Origin: Rhodobacterales bacterium HKCCE4037
GTDB lineage: Bacteria; Pseudomonadota; Alphaproteobacteria; Rhodobacterales; Rhodobacteraceae
Direction: 5' to 3'
DNA length: 64,000 nucleotides
Assembly (NCBI GenBank): GCA_015689645.1
Contig: WVSM01000001.1
Span: 310,001-374,000 of the forward strand
This document shows positions 34,070 through 43,761 of this stretch, piece by piece. The notes below the pieces were generated by a model. The model did not search any database, had not been told where the DNA came from, and saw only the letters and a program-made list of their open reading frames with translations. Made by a program: the position numbers and the translations under genes. Numbering within the stretch: the first letter of the stretch is position 1; each line of letters opens with the position of its first letter.

Positions 34070-36964
34070 ATGAGGTGCATGCTCCAGTCTTTCCGTGTCC
34101 TGAAATCCGCCCTTGTCGTGATGGCCGCTGCCGCCCTGTGGGCCGGAACCGCCGAGGCGCAGGTGAACTGCCCCGCCATTTCCGGCATCGTCGACCGGGG
34201 AACTAACTTCAACGAGGATGGCTTCTACGTCCGCCGTGATCTGTCTGCCTGCGTCGCTTTCAGCGACCTTGACACCGGATTGGGGGCCGATGACGCCTAC
34301 GTCGTTTTCTTGGGCGCCGATGACACCTTCGGCTACTCGATCGACTACAGCCGGGCAAACGTCATACGAGGGTCGGATCTTGTTTCGGAATTCTCCTGTA
34401 CGGGACTGAATGCGCCTTCAGCGGCCGGATCGTTTGCGCGTATCGCTGCGTCGCGCACTGCTGTTTTCAACACGACCTGCACGATCACCGCGAACTTGAG
34501 CAATGGCGTCGGTGTCAGTCATTCCTTCGCAGTGTCCGGAAGCAATGCCAGCGGCACGGCCACCATCAACCTAAGCGCATCGACGCCGCAGTTCACCTTC
34601 CCGGACACCGGCGTGACCCTGTCCGGTCTGAACGGCAGGCTCGGCCTCGCCGGGGATCGCTTCAGCATCGGCTTCGACCAGACATTCGGGCAATCCGTGA
34701 CAGGCCTGGAGCCGGGCGATTTCGCGGTCACGAACGGCACGGTCAGCGATATCCAGGGCAGCGGGACGAGTTTCACGGCCCTGCTGACCCCGTCAGGAGA
34801 TGGAACCGTCTCCGTCAGCCTGAACGCCAATAGCGTGACGTTTGGCGGCACGGGAAGCAACGCGGCCTCCAACATTCTGAATGCCAGCGGCGACGTGACC
34901 CGACCGACGCCGCTGATCTCCGCGTTGCCCACGGCTATCGGTCTGACGTCGACGTCGGTCACCGTCGATTTCGGTGAGCCTGTGTCCGGGTTCGAGCTTG
35001 GCGACCTAACTCTGACCAACCTCGGTGCATCGGGCCTGAGCGATCTGGGCGGCGGATCCTATGCGTTCGACGTGGTGGCCACGGGCACCGGAACGGGACG
35101 TCTCTCGATCGCGGCAGGTGCCGTCCGGGACGGGGCAGGCAACGACAGCGCGGCGTCCGCGGAGGTGACGGCGGATGTGTCGAACGCACGGCCGAACGTG
35201 ATCGTTTCGAGATTCTGGGAAAACACGGCGCTCCCGCCTGACGAGCGACAAGTCATTCTGGAGGTTCAGCTGAATGACGCCAAGGTTCAGTTCAGCGGCG
35301 ATCCGTTGGTGGGGTCCGTTCTGACCAATGCGACCTTGGAACATCAGTACATTCAGGGAGCGAATGGAACATTCACGATCCGATTCCGCGTCACGGGAGG
35401 GCCGGTCACACTGACGATCGCGGAAAACGCCCTTTCGGATCAAATCTATGGGAATTCCAATGAGGAAATCGTCATAGATCTGGGGACATATGACGTGACC
35501 GCGCCCACGCCGGTCATCGCATACGCGAATTACGACCGGATCGACCCGTTCACGGCGACGATCGATTTCGGGGAAGAGGTGACCGGGTTCGAGCTGAGCG
35601 ACATTACCCCGACCTTCGCGGAACTGAGCGGCTTCACGGACCTCGGCGGCGGCGTCTTCTCGGTGACGGTCACGGGCTACGATTTGCGGACACCGCCGGA
35701 GATCAGCGTTCCGGCCGACGTGACGCAGGACCTTTCGGGAAATAACAACCTCGCCTCCCCGGCGGCGGTCATCCCCGCCCCGGACGGGGATGCGCCGAGC
35801 GTGGTCATCAGCGGCATTCCCGACGGCTTCACCGGGCCGGTGACGGCGGATCTGACATTCGACTGGGGCGAAGGCGTGGTCGATTTCAGCGCCTCCGACA
35901 TCTCGGTTGCGGGAGGCACGCTGGGGCCGCTTGTGGCCGTGGGCACGGAGCAGCAGGTCTGGAGGGCCGAGCTGACCGTGACCGGTGACAGGGATGTGAC
36001 GATCTCGATCCCGGCCGATGCGGTGCTGGACGGGTCCGGCACGGGGTCGGCGGCGGCCTTCGCCATCGGTGCCTTCGCCAGTGGCACGGTTGCCGAAGCG
36101 GTGATCCGCGACTTCCTTGGCGCACGGGGGCAGGCGCTGATCGCGAGCCAGCCGGCCCTGGGCGGATTGCTCGACAATGACGGGCCGAGCGGCAACATCC
36201 AGGTCACCCGCGGGCAGGGGATCGTGCAGATCCAGACCGGAACGGAGGGTCCAATCTGGGCGGCGCTCGATTCCAGTTGGTCGGATATCAACGGGTTCGA
36301 GACAGCCTATACCCTGCTGACCTTCGGCAGCCACGTCTACCTGGCCGACGAGACGCTTCTGGGCGTGATGGTGCAGTTCGACCATGCCGCGTCGACCGAA
36401 GGGGTGGCCGAGATCGAAGGCACAGGCTGGCTGATCGGGCCCTATTACGTGGCGCGCTACGGCGGCGTGGTGGTGGACGCGCGGGTGCTGTGGGGTCAGA
36501 CCGACAACGAGATCCGGCCGACCGGCACCTACACGGACCACTTCGGGACCGAGCGGGTTCTGGCGATGCTGAACCTGTCCGGCGAAATCGAGCTGGAGCG
36601 CGCGACGCTGCGCCCGCTTCTGGGATGGGCCTACACCGAGGACCGGTCCGAGGCTTACGTCGATGCGCTTTCCAACCCCGTTTCGGCGCAGCGGGTGCGG
36701 TTGAGCGAGGTTGAAACCGGGCTCGACTGGGTGATGCCGATTGGCGCCGGCGCGGTGGATTTCACCGGCGGAATGAGCGCGATCTTCACCGCCGAGGAGG
36801 GCGGAAACGAGGACCTCGAAGGCGGGCGTGGCCGCGTCGATCTTGGCCTGAGCAGTGCCGGGACCGGCCCGCTGAGCTTCGATCTCGGCGTCTATGTCGA
36901 TGGCCTTTTCCGTGAGACGCAGGAGCGTTACGGCGCCAACGTCAGTGTCGATTGGCGGTTCTGA
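34070..36964 (+). CDS. Autotransporter-like surface protein with Ig-like repeats
   Basis: A 964-aa protein. A signal peptide (about residues 1-31) is followed by a cysteine-containing N-domain and at least four Ig-like repeats, near residues 197, 297, 497 and 594. These share the pattern F-x-E-x-V-x-G-F-x-x-x-D (for example VDFGEPVSGFELGDL). From about residue 729 a C-terminal beta-barrel ends in the aromatic VSVDWRF typical of outer-membrane insertion. It is therefore probably secreted by the type V (autotransporter) path and displayed as an adhesin. The ligand is unknown. Confidence 0.8.
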   Translation: MRCMLQSFRVLKSALVVMAAAALWAGTAEAQVNCPAISGIVDRGTNFNEDGFYVRRDLSACVAFSDLDTGLGADDAYVVFLGADDTFGYSIDYSRANVIRGSDLVSEFSCTGLNAPSAAGSFARIAASRTAVFNTTCTITANLSNGVGVSHSFAVSGSNASGTATINLSASTPQFTFPDTGVTLSGLNGRLGLAGDRFSIGFDQTFGQSVTGLEPGDFAVTNGTVSDIQGSGTSFTALLTPSGDGTVSVSLNANSVTFGGTGSNAASNILNASGDVTRPTPLISALPTAIGLTSTSVTVDFGEPVSGFELGDLTLTNLGASGLSDLGGGSYAFDVVATGTGTGRLSIAAGAVRDGAGNDSAASAEVTADVSNARPNVIVSRFWENTALPPDERQVILEVQLNDAKVQFSGDPLVGSVLTNATLEHQYIQGANGTFTIRFRVTGGPVTLTIAENALSDQIYGNSNEEIVIDLGTYDVTAPTPVIAYANYDRIDPFTATIDFGEEVTGFELSDITPTFAELSGFTDLGGGVFSVTVTGYDLRTPPEISVPADVTQDLSGNNNLASPAAVIPAPDGDAPSVVISGIPDGFTGPVTADLTFDWGEGVVDFSASDISVAGGTLGPLVAVGTEQQVWRAELTVTGDRDVTISIPADAVLDGSGTGSAAAFAIGAFASGTVAEAVIRDFLGARGQALIASQPALGGLLDNDGPSGNIQVTRGQGIVQIQTGTEGPIWAALDSSWSDINGFETAYTLLTFGSHVYLADETLLGVMVQFDHAASTEGVAEIEGTGWLIGPYYVARYGGVVVDARVLWGQTDNEIRPTGTYTDHFGTERVLAMLNLSGEIELERATLRPLLGWAYTEDRSEAYVDALSNPVSAQRVRLSEVETGLDWVMPIGAGAVDFTGGMSAIFTAEEGGNEDLEGGRGRVDLGLSSAGTGPLSFDLGVYVDGLFRETQERYGANVSVDWRF

Positions 36965-36979
36965 GCGGGGCGGACAGGC

Positions 36980-37690
36980 TCAGGTCGGCTCGTTCGAGCG
37001 GGGAAGCGCCGCCGCCAGCGTTTCCCCGAGCTCGATCATGGCCAGAAGCTGATCGGGTGATCCGATGGTCGTCTTGAGGTAAAGCTGCAACCCCTCCGGC
37101 GAGCGGATGATCGTGGGCATGGCCCCCTTGGGCATCGCGATGCGCGTGTCGCTCAGCGCCGGATGCGAGGCGATGGGCAGCAAAGCCTCGCGCGCGTCGG
37201 GCGTGGCCAGCATCGCGCCGCGCGCGCCGGGGGCTGTGACGGCATCGAGCTCGGTCGCGCGGTCGGCCACAGCGCCGAAGAAGGTCTGCACCATGTGCTG
37301 CCCCATCATCCCGTCGCCCATGGTGTCGAGGAATTTCTCGAGCTTGGCGGCCTTGTCCTCGGGCATGGCAAGGCTCATCACCGCGAGGCCGGACGGAATG
37401 GAGACGGTCGGATCGGTCCATGTCAGGCGGCGCGCCATGCCGCCGCCTTCGCCGCGGTTGCTGGAGGTGAAGCGTTCCTCGACGATCCAGCTGGCCCGGC
37501 GGCTGGTGATGTGGGTGATCCGCGTGTGGCCGCTGGCATCGGTCGTGATATCGTGCCGCCAGCCGTTTTCCTCGGCCATGGCGCGAATATCGGCCTGCTT
37601 CGCCTGGGACTTGCGCATGGCGAAGACGATGATCGCCGTGCCCGCGAAGGCCGCGACGATCAGGATCGGGATCATGATATCGATATCCAT
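36980..37690 (-). CDS. Membrane-anchored protein of unknown function
   Basis: A 236-aa protein. One N-terminal span (IMIPILIVAAFAGTAIIVFAM) is followed by a soluble domain of about 200 residues (ENGWRHDITTDASGHTRITH, EERFTSSNRGEGGGMARRL). It looks like an anchored beta-rich domain rather than an enzyme with an obvious active site. No family is recognised. It starts a minus-strand run with the two genes at 37802 and 38063 upstream of it. Confidence 0.7.
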   Translation of the reverse strand: MDIDIMIPILIVAAFAGTAIIVFAMRKSQAKQADIRAMAEENGWRHDITTDASGHTRITHITSRRASWIVEERFTSSNRGEGGGMARRLTWTDPTVSIPSGLAVMSLAMPEDKAAKLEKFLDTMGDGMMGQHMVQTFFGAVADRATELDAVTAPGARGAMLATPDAREALLPIASHPALSDTRIAMPKGAMPTIIRSPEGLQLYLKTTIGSPDQLLAMIELGETLAAALPRSNEPT

Positions 37691-37801
37691 GGCAAAGCTC
37701 TCCGTCCGTTGTCATCTTTCGAGCAACAATAGGGACCGGGGCGCGGCCTTCAACGCGGGAAAACCGGAGGCGCGGCGCGTGTGCCCGCCGCGCGCCTGCG
37801 G

Positions 37802-38056
37802 TCAGCTTCCGGTTTGCGCCGGCGGTGCCGCTGCGCGGGCTGCGGCGGCCAGCCTTTCGTTCAGCAGCTTGCGCGCCCGGCGTTCGGCCATGATCGTGCG
37901 CACGGCGGTGCGGAACAGCTCCTCCGTGGTGGGAGAGGACGCGCCGATGGATTTCGCGATGGTCTCGGGCAGGCTTTCGTCGTCGAGCTTGTCGGCGGCG
38001 GCGACCGTGTCGAGGGCGAGTTTCTCGGCAAGCTCCTGGGCGAGGCGGCTGCTCAT
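37802..38056 (-). CDS. Small helical protein of unknown function
   Basis: An 84-aa protein that is almost entirely helical and charged (LAQELAEKLALDTVAAADKL, EELFRTAVRTIMAERRARKLL), with no signal peptide. It lies six bases after the hydrolase gene stop, so the two genes are probably co-expressed. No domain is recognised. Confidence 0.65.
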   Translation of the reverse strand: MSSRLAQELAEKLALDTVAAADKLDDESLPETIAKSIGASSPTTEELFRTAVRTIMAERRARKLLNERLAAAARAAAPPAQTGS

Positions 38057-38062
38057 GGTTTG

Positions 38063-38716
38063 CTACCGCGTCGTCTCGGTCAGGCGACGGCGGACGTAGG
38101 TCTGCACGTGCTCGATCATCGGGTCCATGTGCGGGTCTTCGAAGAAGTGGCCCGCGCCCTCCATCTCCTCGTGGGTGATGGTGATGCCCTTCTGCTCGTG
38201 CAGCTTGTCGACGAGGATGCGCGTGTCCTGCGGCTTGGCCACGCGGTCCGAGGTGCCGTTGATGATCAGGCCCGACGAGGGACAGGGGGCGAGGAACGAG
38301 AAGTCGTACATGTTCGCGGGCGGCGAGACGGAGATGAAACCTGTGATCTCGGGCCGCCGCATCAGGAGTTGCATGCCGATCCACGCGCCGAAGGAAAAGC
38401 CCGCGACCCAGCAATGCTTGGAATTCGGGTTCATCGACTGCAGGTAGTCGAGCGCCGAGGCGGCATCGGACAACTCACCGATCCCCTGGTCGTATTCGCC
38501 CTGGGACCGGCCCACGCCGCGGAAATTGAACCTCAGCACCGTGAAGCCCATGTTGTGGAAGGCGTAATGCAGGTTGTAGACCACGCGGTTGTTCATCGTG
38601 CCGCCGAATTGCGGATGCGGATGCAGGATGATCGCGATCGGGGCGTCCTTGGCTTTCTGGGGGTGGTAGCGGCCTTCGAGGCGGCCTTCGGGTCCGGGGA
38701 AAATAACCTCGGGCAT
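38063..38716 (-). CDS. Alpha/beta-hydrolase (COG2945-like)
   Basis: A 217-aa protein. LHPHPQFGGTMNNRVVYNL and FNFRGVGRSQG are characteristic of the small COG2945 hydrolase group. The nucleophile elbow is GFSFGAWIG, the acid lies near INGTSDRV and the histidine is in GAGHFF. The elbow serine and the size fit an esterase-type enzyme; the substrate is unknown. AAGGAG precedes ATG 38716 by 5 bases. It is divergent from iscR. Confidence 0.85.
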   Translation of the reverse strand: MPEVIFPGPEGRLEGRYHPQKAKDAPIAIILHPHPQFGGTMNNRVVYNLHYAFHNMGFTVLRFNFRGVGRSQGEYDQGIGELSDAASALDYLQSMNPNSKHCWVAGFSFGAWIGMQLLMRRPEITGFISVSPPANMYDFSFLAPCPSSGLIINGTSDRVAKPQDTRILVDKLHEQKGITITHEEMEGAGHFFEDPHMDPMIEHVQTYVRRRLTETTR

Positions 38717-38765
38717 CCTGTCTCCTTCGCGTGACGTTCCGTGCACGATGCGGCTCGCGGGTTTC

Positions 38766-38802
38766 TTGACGGGCCGCGCGCCGGTCCTTAGAACGATTCC
38801 AA
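38766..38802 (+). promoter_or_regulatory. iscR promoter with Iron-Rhodo-box-like site
   Basis: TTGACG (38766-38771), 17-base spacer, TAGAAC (38789-38794). Overlapping the -10 is TTAGAA-CGA-TTCCAA (38788-38802), a near-dyad that resembles the Iron-Rhodo-box described for IscR in Rhodobacterales. It suggests autorepression in response to iron-sulfur status. Confidence 0.6.
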
Positions 38803-38875
38803 TCTTTGGCTGGCCTGATGGCCAAGCCGCAGGGCTAGACCGCAGTTAAGCGGGAGGGCGCGAAAGGTCAATCTC

Positions 38876-38900
38876 AAGGGCACGTCATGCCCTTGTTTTT
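38876..38900 (+). terminator. Terminator-like hairpin in iscR leader
   Basis: AAGGGCA (38876-38882), loop CGTCA, TGCCCTT (38888-38894), then GTTTTT. It lies between the predicted iscR promoter and the start codon, 11 bases before ATG 38912. Confidence 0.6.
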
Positions 38901-38911
38901 CGGGGGTAGGG

Positions 38912-39370
38912 ATGAAACTCAGCACCAAGGGACGCTATGCGATGGTTGCGATGGCCGACCTCGCCCTGCAACCGGATGACAGCCTGACGCCGCTGTCGGA
39001 CCTGGCGAAGCGGCAGAGCATCTCCCTGCCGTATCTCGAACAGCTCTTCGTGAAGCTGCGGCGGGCAAACCTGGTCACGTCGGTGCGGGGCCCCGGCGGC
39101 GGCTATAGGCTGGCGCGTCCGGCCAATGACATCCGCGTGGTTGAGATTTTCGAGGCGGTCGACGAGACGGTTTCGGCGCTCCACACCGGGGCGGGCGCCT
39201 CGGGCGGCCTGTCGGGAAGCCGGGCGCAGAGCCTGACCAACCGGCTTTGGGAAGGCTTCTCGGCCCATGTCTACGTGTTCCTGCACCAGACGCGGCTGGC
39301 GGACGTGGTGAAGAACGACCTGACGCCGTGCCCTGCCGTGCCCAACCTGTTCGAGCTTGTGGATGAGTGA
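38912..39370 (+). CDS. iscR: Rrf2-family regulator IscR
   Basis: A 152-aa regulator. The Rrf2 winged helix starts MKLSTKGRYAMVAMADLAL, with recognition segment ISLPYLEQLFVKLRRANLV and the wing GPGGGYRLARP. It heads the suf cluster. The usual three-cysteine cluster-binding loop is missing: the region reads HTGAGASGGLSGSRAQSLT, and the only cysteine is in TPCPAVP near the C-terminus. Single-cysteine IscR with an iron-sulfur cluster has been reported for Rhodobacter. It is expected to repress the operon when cluster supply is adequate. Confidence 0.9.
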   Translation: MKLSTKGRYAMVAMADLALQPDDSLTPLSDLAKRQSISLPYLEQLFVKLRRANLVTSVRGPGGGYRLARPANDIRVVEIFEAVDETVSALHTGAGASGGLSGSRAQSLTNRLWEGFSAHVYVFLHQTRLADVVKNDLTPCPAVPNLFELVDE

Positions 39371-39391
39371 TCCAAGCGGTCTGACGCGCGG

Positions 39392-39443
39392 GCAAATCTT
39401 CGTACGAAGATTTGCAGGGTTCGAATTTTCGTACGAAAATTCG
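39392..39443. repeat. Pair of perfect palindromes between iscR and desulfurase gene
   Basis: A 24-bp perfect palindrome (39392-39415, half GCAAATCTTCGT) and a 22-bp perfect palindrome (39422-39443, half CGAATTTTCGT). Both share the core TTCGTACGAA. The pair starts 22 bases after the iscR stop and ends 11 bases before the next GTG start. Confidence 0.93.
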
Positions 39444-39454
39444 GATGGTTCCGC

Positions 39455-40495
39455 GTGGTGAGACAGAGAACCTACCTCGACTGGAACGCGACGGCCCCGC
39501 TGCGGCCGCAGGCGCGGGAGGCGATGGGCGCCGCGATGGACCTCGTCGGCAATCCGTCCTCCGTTCATGCCGAGGGGCGCGCGGCCAAGGCCATGATGGA
39601 ACGCGCGCGGGCGCAGGTGGCCGAAGCCCTTGGCGCGCAGGCCGCCGATATCGTCTTCGTCTCGGGCGCGACCGAGGCGGCTGCGCTCGCCATGGCGGGA
39701 CGCGACCTGTCGGTGGCGGGCGTGGAACATGACGCGGTGCTGGCCTGGGGCCGGGCCGACCTGGCGGTGGATCGCGACGGGCGCGTGACCGTGCCGGTCC
39801 CGTCACACGCCTGCCTGCAGATTGCCAATTCCGAAACCGGCGTGGTGCAAGACGTGCCGGACGGCCTCGCCGTCAGCGATTGGACCCAAGGGTTCGGCAA
39901 GCTGCCCTTGGCCTTCGACTGGTCGGGCGTCGACATGGCCTTCGTTTCGGCCCACAAGATCGGCGGGCCGAAAGGAATCGGCGCGCTGGTGCTGAAGCGG
40001 GGCCTCGACGTGGAGGCACGGATTCGCGGCGGCGGGCAGGAGATGGGGCGGCGCCACGGCACCGAGAACCTGGTCGGCATCGCCGGATTTGGGGCCGCAG
40101 CGGAAGCCACAGCACAAGATTTGGCAAATGGTGTCTGGGCCGGGGTTGAGAAACTTAGAAATATTCTAGAAAAGACTCTGGAAGCTGCCGCCAAAGCCAC
40201 TATTTTTGTCGGGAATGCCGCGGACCGCCTCCCGAACACCTCGATGTTCATCACCGAAGGGTGGAAGGGCGAAACGCAGGTGATGGCGATGGACCTTGCG
40301 GGGTTTGCCGTTTCGGCGGGCTCGGCCTGTTCCAGCGGCAAGGTCAAGGCCTCGGGCGTGCTGCGCGCGATGGGCTATTCGGAGGCTCAGGCCGCCTGCG
40401 CGTTGCGGGTGTCGCTGGGGCCAGAGACGACAGAAGCGGAAGTCATGGCGTTCTGCGACGCATGGCTGGCCGCGCGAACACGAAAGCTGGCGTGA
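39455..40495 (+). CDS. Cysteine desulfurase, NifS/IscS class
   Basis: A 346-aa PLP enzyme. The aldimine lysine is in [12 protein letters not shown] and the persulfide cysteine in the mobile loop GSACSSGK. The N-terminus is [12 protein letters not shown]. It abstracts sulfur from cysteine for cluster assembly. It starts with GTG at 39455 (or 39458) with no good Shine-Dalgarno; the palindrome pair lies directly upstream. A second desulfurase of the SufS class is encoded at 47782, so the cluster has two. Confidence 0.92.
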   Translation: MVRQRTYLDWNATAPLRPQAREAMGAAMDLVGNPSSVHAEGRAAKAMMERARAQVAEALGAQAADIVFVSGATEAAALAMAGRDLSVAGVEHDAVLAWGRADLAVDRDGRVTVPVPSHACLQIANSETGVVQDVPDGLAVSDWTQGFGKLPLAFDWSGVDMAFVSAHKIGGPKGIGALVLKRGLDVEARIRGGGQEMGRRHGTENLVGIAGFGAAAEATAQDLANGVWAGVEKLRNILEKTLEAAAKATIFVGNAADRLPNTSMFITEGWKGETQVMAMDLAGFAVSAGSACSSGKVKASGVLRAMGYSEAQAACALRVSLGPETTEAEVMAFCDAWLAARTRKLA

Positions 40496-40521
40496 CGGAT
40501 GCGCCGCAGGAAAGGTTTGAG

Positions 40522-42036
40522 ATGAGCGCTATGGACACCGATGTGGCCGTCAAGGACGGCGTCGATCAGGAAACCGTCGATGCGGTCAAGGACCTTGGCG
40601 GCAAGTACAAATACGGCTGGAACACCGAGATCGAGATGGATTACGCGCCCAAGGGCGTGAACGAGGATATCGTCCGTCTGATCAGCGAGAAGAACGGTGA
40701 GCCTGAGTGGATGCTCGACTGGCGTCTGCAGGCGTTCAAACGCTGGAAGCAGATGGAAGAGCCGACCTGGGCGATGGTTCATTACCCGCCGATCGACTAC
40801 CAGGACCAGTATTACTACGCGCGTCCCAAGAGCATGGAGCAGAAGCCGAAGTCGCTGGACGAGGTGGACCCGGAGCTTCTGCGCACCTACGAGAAACTGG
40901 GCATTCCGCTGAAGGAACAGGCCATTCTTGCGGGCGTCGAACCGGCACCGGAGGACCGCAAGGTCGCGGTGGACGCGGTGTTCGACTCCGTCTCGGTGGG
41001 CACGACCTTCAAGGCGGAGCTGGCCAAGGCCGGCGTGATCTTCTGTTCGATCTCCGAGGCGATCAAGGATCACCCGGACCTCGTGAAAAAATATCTCGGT
41101 TCAGTCGTGCCGATCACCGACAATTTCTTTGCCACGCTCAACAGCGCCGTCTTCTCGGACGGGTCCTTCGTCTATATTCCGCCGGGTGTGAAATGCCCGA
41201 TGGAGCTGAGCACGTATTTCCGCATCAATGCGGAGAACACCGGCCAGTTCGAGCGCACGCTGATCATCGCCGACAAGGGCAGCTACGTGTCCTACCTCGA
41301 AGGCTGCACCGCGCCGATGCGCGACACCCACCAGCTGCATGCGGCGGTGGTGGAACTGGTCGCGCTCGAAGATGCCGAGATCAAGTATTCGACCGTCCAG
41401 AACTGGTATCCGGGCGACGAGAACGGCAAGGGCGGGATCTACAATTTCGTCACCAAGCGCGCCGATTGCCGGGGCGACCGCTCCAAGGTGATGTGGACGC
41501 AGGTCGAGACCGGCTCTGCCGTGACGTGGAAATACCCGTCGTGCATCCTGCGCGGCGACGACAGCCAGGGCGAATTCTATTCGATCGCCATCGCCAACAA
41601 CATGCAGCAGGCCGATACCGGCACGAAGATGGTTCACCTGGGCAAGCGCACCAAGAGCCGTATCGTCTCCAAGGGGATCAGTGCGGGCCGCGCGCAGAAC
41701 ACCTACCGCGGCCTCGTCTCGATGCACCCCAAGGCCAAGGACAGCCGCAATTACACCCAGTGCGACAGCCTGCTGATCGGCGACAAGTGCGGGGCCCACA
41801 CGGTGCCCTATATCGAGGTGAAGAACAACTCGAGCCGCGTCGAGCATGAGGCCACGACCTCCAAGGTCGACGACGACCAGATGTTCTACTGCCAGAGCCG
41901 TGGCATGGACGAGGAAGAGGCCGTCGCGCTGATCGTGAACGGCTTCGCGCGCGAAGTGCTTCAGGCCCTGCCGATGGAATTTGCTATGGAAGCGCAGCAG
42001 CTTGTTGCGATCTCGCTGGAAGGGAGCGTCGGCTAG
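40522..42036 (+). CDS. sufB: Fe-S cluster assembly scaffold SufB
   Basis: A 504-aa protein with the SufBD beta-helix core: [31 protein letters not shown] (positions 196-226), [20 protein letters not shown] (about 260-280) and the C-terminal helices. It is the scaffold of the SufBCD complex on which Fe-S clusters are built. AAAGG lies upstream of ATG 40522. In most relatives sufC follows directly or nearly so; here three glycan-type genes lie in between. Confidence 0.96.
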   Translation: MSAMDTDVAVKDGVDQETVDAVKDLGGKYKYGWNTEIEMDYAPKGVNEDIVRLISEKNGEPEWMLDWRLQAFKRWKQMEEPTWAMVHYPPIDYQDQYYYARPKSMEQKPKSLDEVDPELLRTYEKLGIPLKEQAILAGVEPAPEDRKVAVDAVFDSVSVGTTFKAELAKAGVIFCSISEAIKDHPDLVKKYLGSVVPITDNFFATLNSAVFSDGSFVYIPPGVKCPMELSTYFRINAENTGQFERTLIIADKGSYVSYLEGCTAPMRDTHQLHAAVVELVALEDAEIKYSTVQNWYPGDENGKGGIYNFVTKRADCRGDRSKVMWTQVETGSAVTWKYPSCILRGDDSQGEFYSIAIANNMQQADTGTKMVHLGKRTKSRIVSKGISAGRAQNTYRGLVSMHPKAKDSRNYTQCDSLLIGDKCGAHTVPYIEVKNNSSRVEHEATTSKVDDDQMFYCQSRGMDEEEAVALIVNGFAREVLQALPMEFAMEAQQLVAISLEGSVG

Positions 42037-42079
42037 GCCCGTCCTGCCGTCGCGCCCCCTACGCTGAGAGGGAAATGAG

Positions 42080-42976
42080 ATGAGCGCCCCGTTCAACCCA
42101 GATCGCGCCCGCGCGCTGATCGACCTGCTGTCGCCCGAGCGGCTGACGCGGGTGGTGGACATCGGTGCGAATCCGCTGGACGAGACGCCGTACAGGGGCC
42201 TGCTGTCCATCGGGGGATGCGATGTCTGGGGCTTCGAGCCGCAGGAAGCCGCGTTCGACAAGCTCATGGCCGCGAAAGGCCCCCATGAACATTACATCTG
42301 CGCGGCAGTGGGCGACGGAGACAAGGCGGAGCTGAAGATTTGCTCCGACAGCGGATTTACCTCTCTGCTGGAGCCGAACGCCGCCTTCATCGAGGGCACC
42401 GGACAGTTCCGGGACCGGATGGAGATCGTGGAACGGATCACGGTTCGGACAACGCGACTGGATGATCTGGAAGACCTGCCGGATTTCGACCTTCTGAAGA
42501 TCGACATCCAGGGCGGCGAGCGCATGGTATTCCGCAGCGGCCCGGAAAAACTGGCCAAGGCGCTCGCGGTGATTACCGAGGTCGCTGCGCTGCCGATCTA
42601 CGAGGGGCAACCCTTGATGGGGGACCAGATGGTCGAGCTTGGTCAGCATGGCTTCATGTTGCACAAGTTCCTGTTCATCAAGGACATCGGCTACCGCAAC
42701 CCCTGGTCTGGCCGGTTGAAACGGTCGGCCTATCGCAGCCAGTTGGGCGATGGCGACGCGGTGATGGTCCGCGGGCTTCTGGACATGCAGGGACTTGACG
42801 TCGAAGAGCTCAAACATCTGGCCATCCTCGCCGACACCGTGTTCCTGACGCAGGATCTCGCCGTGACGGCGATGGTCGAACTGATGCAGCGGGGCATTCT
42901 GACCGACGCGCAGCTTCACGATTACATCGACATGTTGCCCAACGCAGCACCGCGCCGTGTGGAGGCCGCAAAATGA
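42080..42976 (+). CDS. FkbM-family methyltransferase (first of two)
   Basis: A 298-aa protein with an AdoMet-binding start VVDIGANPLDETPYRGLL, followed by FEPQEAAFDKL and LLKIDIQGGE, the FkbM pattern. Such enzymes O-methylate sugars or natural products. It lies between sufB and sufC in the same direction, and its TGA overlaps the next ATG (ATGA). The glycan or metabolite target is unknown. Confidence 0.87.
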   Translation: MSAPFNPDRARALIDLLSPERLTRVVDIGANPLDETPYRGLLSIGGCDVWGFEPQEAAFDKLMAAKGPHEHYICAAVGDGDKAELKICSDSGFTSLLEPNAAFIEGTGQFRDRMEIVERITVRTTRLDDLEDLPDFDLLKIDIQGGERMVFRSGPEKLAKALAVITEVAALPIYEGQPLMGDQMVELGQHGFMLHKFLFIKDIGYRNPWSGRLKRSAYRSQLGDGDAVMVRGLLDMQGLDVEELKHLAILADTVFLTQDLAVTAMVELMQRGILTDAQLHDYIDMLPNAAPRRVEAAK

Positions 42977-43761
42977 GCGCGCTTGTTGCAGAGGATGCCA
43001 TGGCGCTGCTCCGCGCGGCGAACGCGCCCGAGCGCGTTCTGGCGCAGGCGCGTGGTTTGTCCGACGGGCTCGAGCTGACCGAGGCTGTGATCGAAGGCCG
43101 GACGGTAACCTTCGCAACCAACATGGAGCGGGATCCGATCCAGCGCCGGCACCGCAAGGGTCAATTCTTCGAACCCGAAGAGCTTGCGCTTCTGTCGCGT
43201 TACCTGCCGAAGGGCGGCACGTTCGTCGATATCGGTGCGAATGTCGGCAATCACACGCTTTACGCCGGGCTGTTTCTGGGTGCTGGCCGGATCATCCCGT
43301 TCGAGCCGAACCCGCTGGCCTACCGTCTGCTGCTGATCAATGTCGCCCTCAACGGGCTGAGCGATCGCGTGGTCTTCGACCATATCGGTGCCGGGGCGGC
43401 GGATGTGCCCGACGAAGGTTTCGCCATGACCGAGCGTCAAAAGAACCTCGGCGCCGCGCGGATGGTGGCCGGTGAAGGCGATATCCCCACCGTTCGCCCC
43501 GACGAGGTGCTGCGCGAGGAGGTGCCCGACGTCATCAAGATCGACGTCGAGGGGATGGAAATGCATGTGCTGCGCGGTCTGCAAAAAACGATCCGGCGCT
43601 GCCGGCCCGTCCTTCTGGTGGAATGCGACCGCGAGAACATCCACGATTTTGCCGACTGGCGGCTGGCCAATGCGTTCGAGATCCCGGCCTCGTTCAAGCA
43701 TTACAAGGAAAACCGGAATTTCCTGCTGGTCCCGGAAGAGCGCATGGAGGAGTTTGCATGA
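42973..43761 (+). CDS. FkbM-family methyltransferase (second of two)
   Basis: A 262-aa protein with the AdoMet motif FVDIGANVGNHTLY, FEPNPLAYRLL and the characteristic IKIDVEGMEMHVLRGL. It overlaps its neighbours by ATGA at both ends, so the cassette is translationally coupled. It is only distantly similar to the preceding FkbM protein, which argues against a recent duplication. Likely sugar O-methyltransferase. Confidence 0.9.
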   Translation: MSALVAEDAMALLRAANAPERVLAQARGLSDGLELTEAVIEGRTVTFATNMERDPIQRRHRKGQFFEPEELALLSRYLPKGGTFVDIGANVGNHTLYAGLFLGAGRIIPFEPNPLAYRLLLINVALNGLSDRVVFDHIGAGAADVPDEGFAMTERQKNLGAARMVAGEGDIPTVRPDEVLREEVPDVIKIDVEGMEMHVLRGLQKTIRRCRPVLLVECDRENIHDFADWRLANAFEIPASFKHYKENRNFLLVPEERMEEFA

